Below, piece after piece: positions 63,646 to 64,000 of a stretch of DNA of 64,000 nt. The position numbers and the translations under genes are program-made. Every line of letters starts with the position of its first letter. The first letter of the stretch is position 1. Location: contig NZ_WQHX01000002.1 in assembly GCF_013035425.1 (NCBI RefSeq), forward strand, positions 1 through 64,000, written 5' to 3'. The notes beneath the pieces were generated by a model. The model was not told the DNA's origin, ran no database searches, and worked only from the letters and a program-made list of their open reading frames with translations. The stretch comes from Ruegeria arenilitoris. Its GTDB lineage: Bacteria; Pseudomonadota; Alphaproteobacteria; Rhodobacterales; Rhodobacteraceae.

Positions 63646-64000
63646 ATGCAACCTTCCGATAAGGCTCTTGTCCCCTTTGTCTCCGTAGACAACATGATGC
63701 GGTTGGTACACCACATCGGTGTCGAAAAAATGATCATCGAGCTTGCCGCCGTGATTGAAGCGGATTTCAAACGCTGGGAAAGCTTTGACAAAACGCCCCG
63801 GATTCCCGCCCATTCGCCCCATGGCGTGATCGAACTTATGCCGACTTCCGATGGCGAAGCATATGGTTTCAAATACGTCAACGGCCATCCCAAAAACACA
63901 TCCGAGGGCTTACAAACCGTAACAGCCTTTGGCCTACTGGCTGACGTTTACACTGGTTATCCTACTCTGCTGACAGAGATGACAATTTTGACCGCATTAC
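63646..64000 (+). CDS. ocd: Ornithine cyclodeaminase, 5' part (cut by window edge)
   Basis: A frame starting at ATG 63646 (AGGAG site 6 bp upstream) that runs off the right edge after 118 codons. 'VPFVSVDNMMRLVHHIGVEKMI' and 'FKRWESFDKTPRIPAHSPHGVIELMP' match the start of ornithine cyclodeaminase, the NAD-dependent enzyme that makes proline and ammonia from ornithine, and 'YGFKYVNGHPKNT' carries the substrate-binding Lys. It follows ctlX by 9 bp. The truncated sequence keeps no NAD site, so the identity rests on the N-terminus and on context. Confidence 0.85.
   Translation, partial: MQPSDKALVPFVSVDNMMRLVHHIGVEKMIIELAAVIEADFKRWESFDKTPRIPAHSPHGVIELMPTSDGEAYGFKYVNGHPKNTSEGLQTVTAFGLLADVYTGYPTLLTEMTILTAL

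Overview
The window reads as chromosomal DNA of a marine alphaproteobacterium, most likely a member of the Rhodobacterales (Roseobacter group). The basis is a trgA/cysK/cfa/photolyase block, the aroK-aroB / small ORF / large exported protein / xerD / CorC neighbourhood, an alphaproteobacterial LexA box (GAAC-N7-GAAC), MprF, and an Lrp-arginase-CtlX-ornithine cyclodeaminase arginine cluster. Family assignments were made by reading translated sequence; no database search was run. There are no rRNAs, insertion sequences or CRISPR arrays. One clear tRNA (Ser-GGA) is present.

Layout. 1-473: the 3' tail of a probable site-specific recombinase and TTCCCTG repeats, next to tRNA-Ser(GGA); this may be the edge of an integrated element. 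474-9664 (minus): tRNA-Ser, an MscS-type channel overlapping cysK, a 1 kb gap without a gene, then trgA, cfa, a photolyase and a class V aminotransferase. 9665-11408: pyrH divergent from miaA. 11745-18240 (plus): a peptide-type ABC importer (Tat-exported binding protein, two permeases, one fused double ATPase). 18336-20688: lytic transglycosylase, ssb and a membrane metalloprotease. 20689-26472: aroB-aroK divergent from a 49-aa ORF, a 508-aa exported protein, xerD and a CorC/HlyC protein. 26573-29621: a dimethylglycine/sarcosine dehydrogenase-like flavoprotein and a MobA/MocA-like nucleotidyltransferase. 29640-29870 (minus): a probable structured non-coding RNA, 6S-like in size. 30372-34014: a DegP-type protease, then a response regulator and histidine kinase.

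34011-36909 (minus) is the most unusual part: a tight four-gene operon of a 50-aa ribbon-helix-helix protein, a CHAD-domain protein (a polyphosphate-binding family), a ParA-type ATPase and a CYTH-fold triphosphate-binding protein, with a perfect 12-bp palindrome just upstream. The combination suggests a ParA-driven positioning or inheritance system whose cargo is polyphosphate; this is inference.

37238-47895 is mostly housekeeping and transport: a TfoX C-terminal-domain protein, ndk, a Bcr/CflA transporter, an overlapping ABC-F / ACT / MarC operon, an aspartic protease, an ImuA-like gene with a perfect LexA box but no imuB or dnaE2 beside it, two MFS transporters, YceI and an exported protein of unknown function. 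48177-61173: metG, an RND efflux pair behind a TetR-like palindrome, a small DUF5993 protein with DsbB, a DUF3302-HlyD-NodT-type outer-membrane factor set, and MprF. 61281-64000: an Lrp-type regulator divergent from arginase, CtlX and a truncated ornithine cyclodeaminase, which together would turn arginine and citrulline into ornithine and proline.
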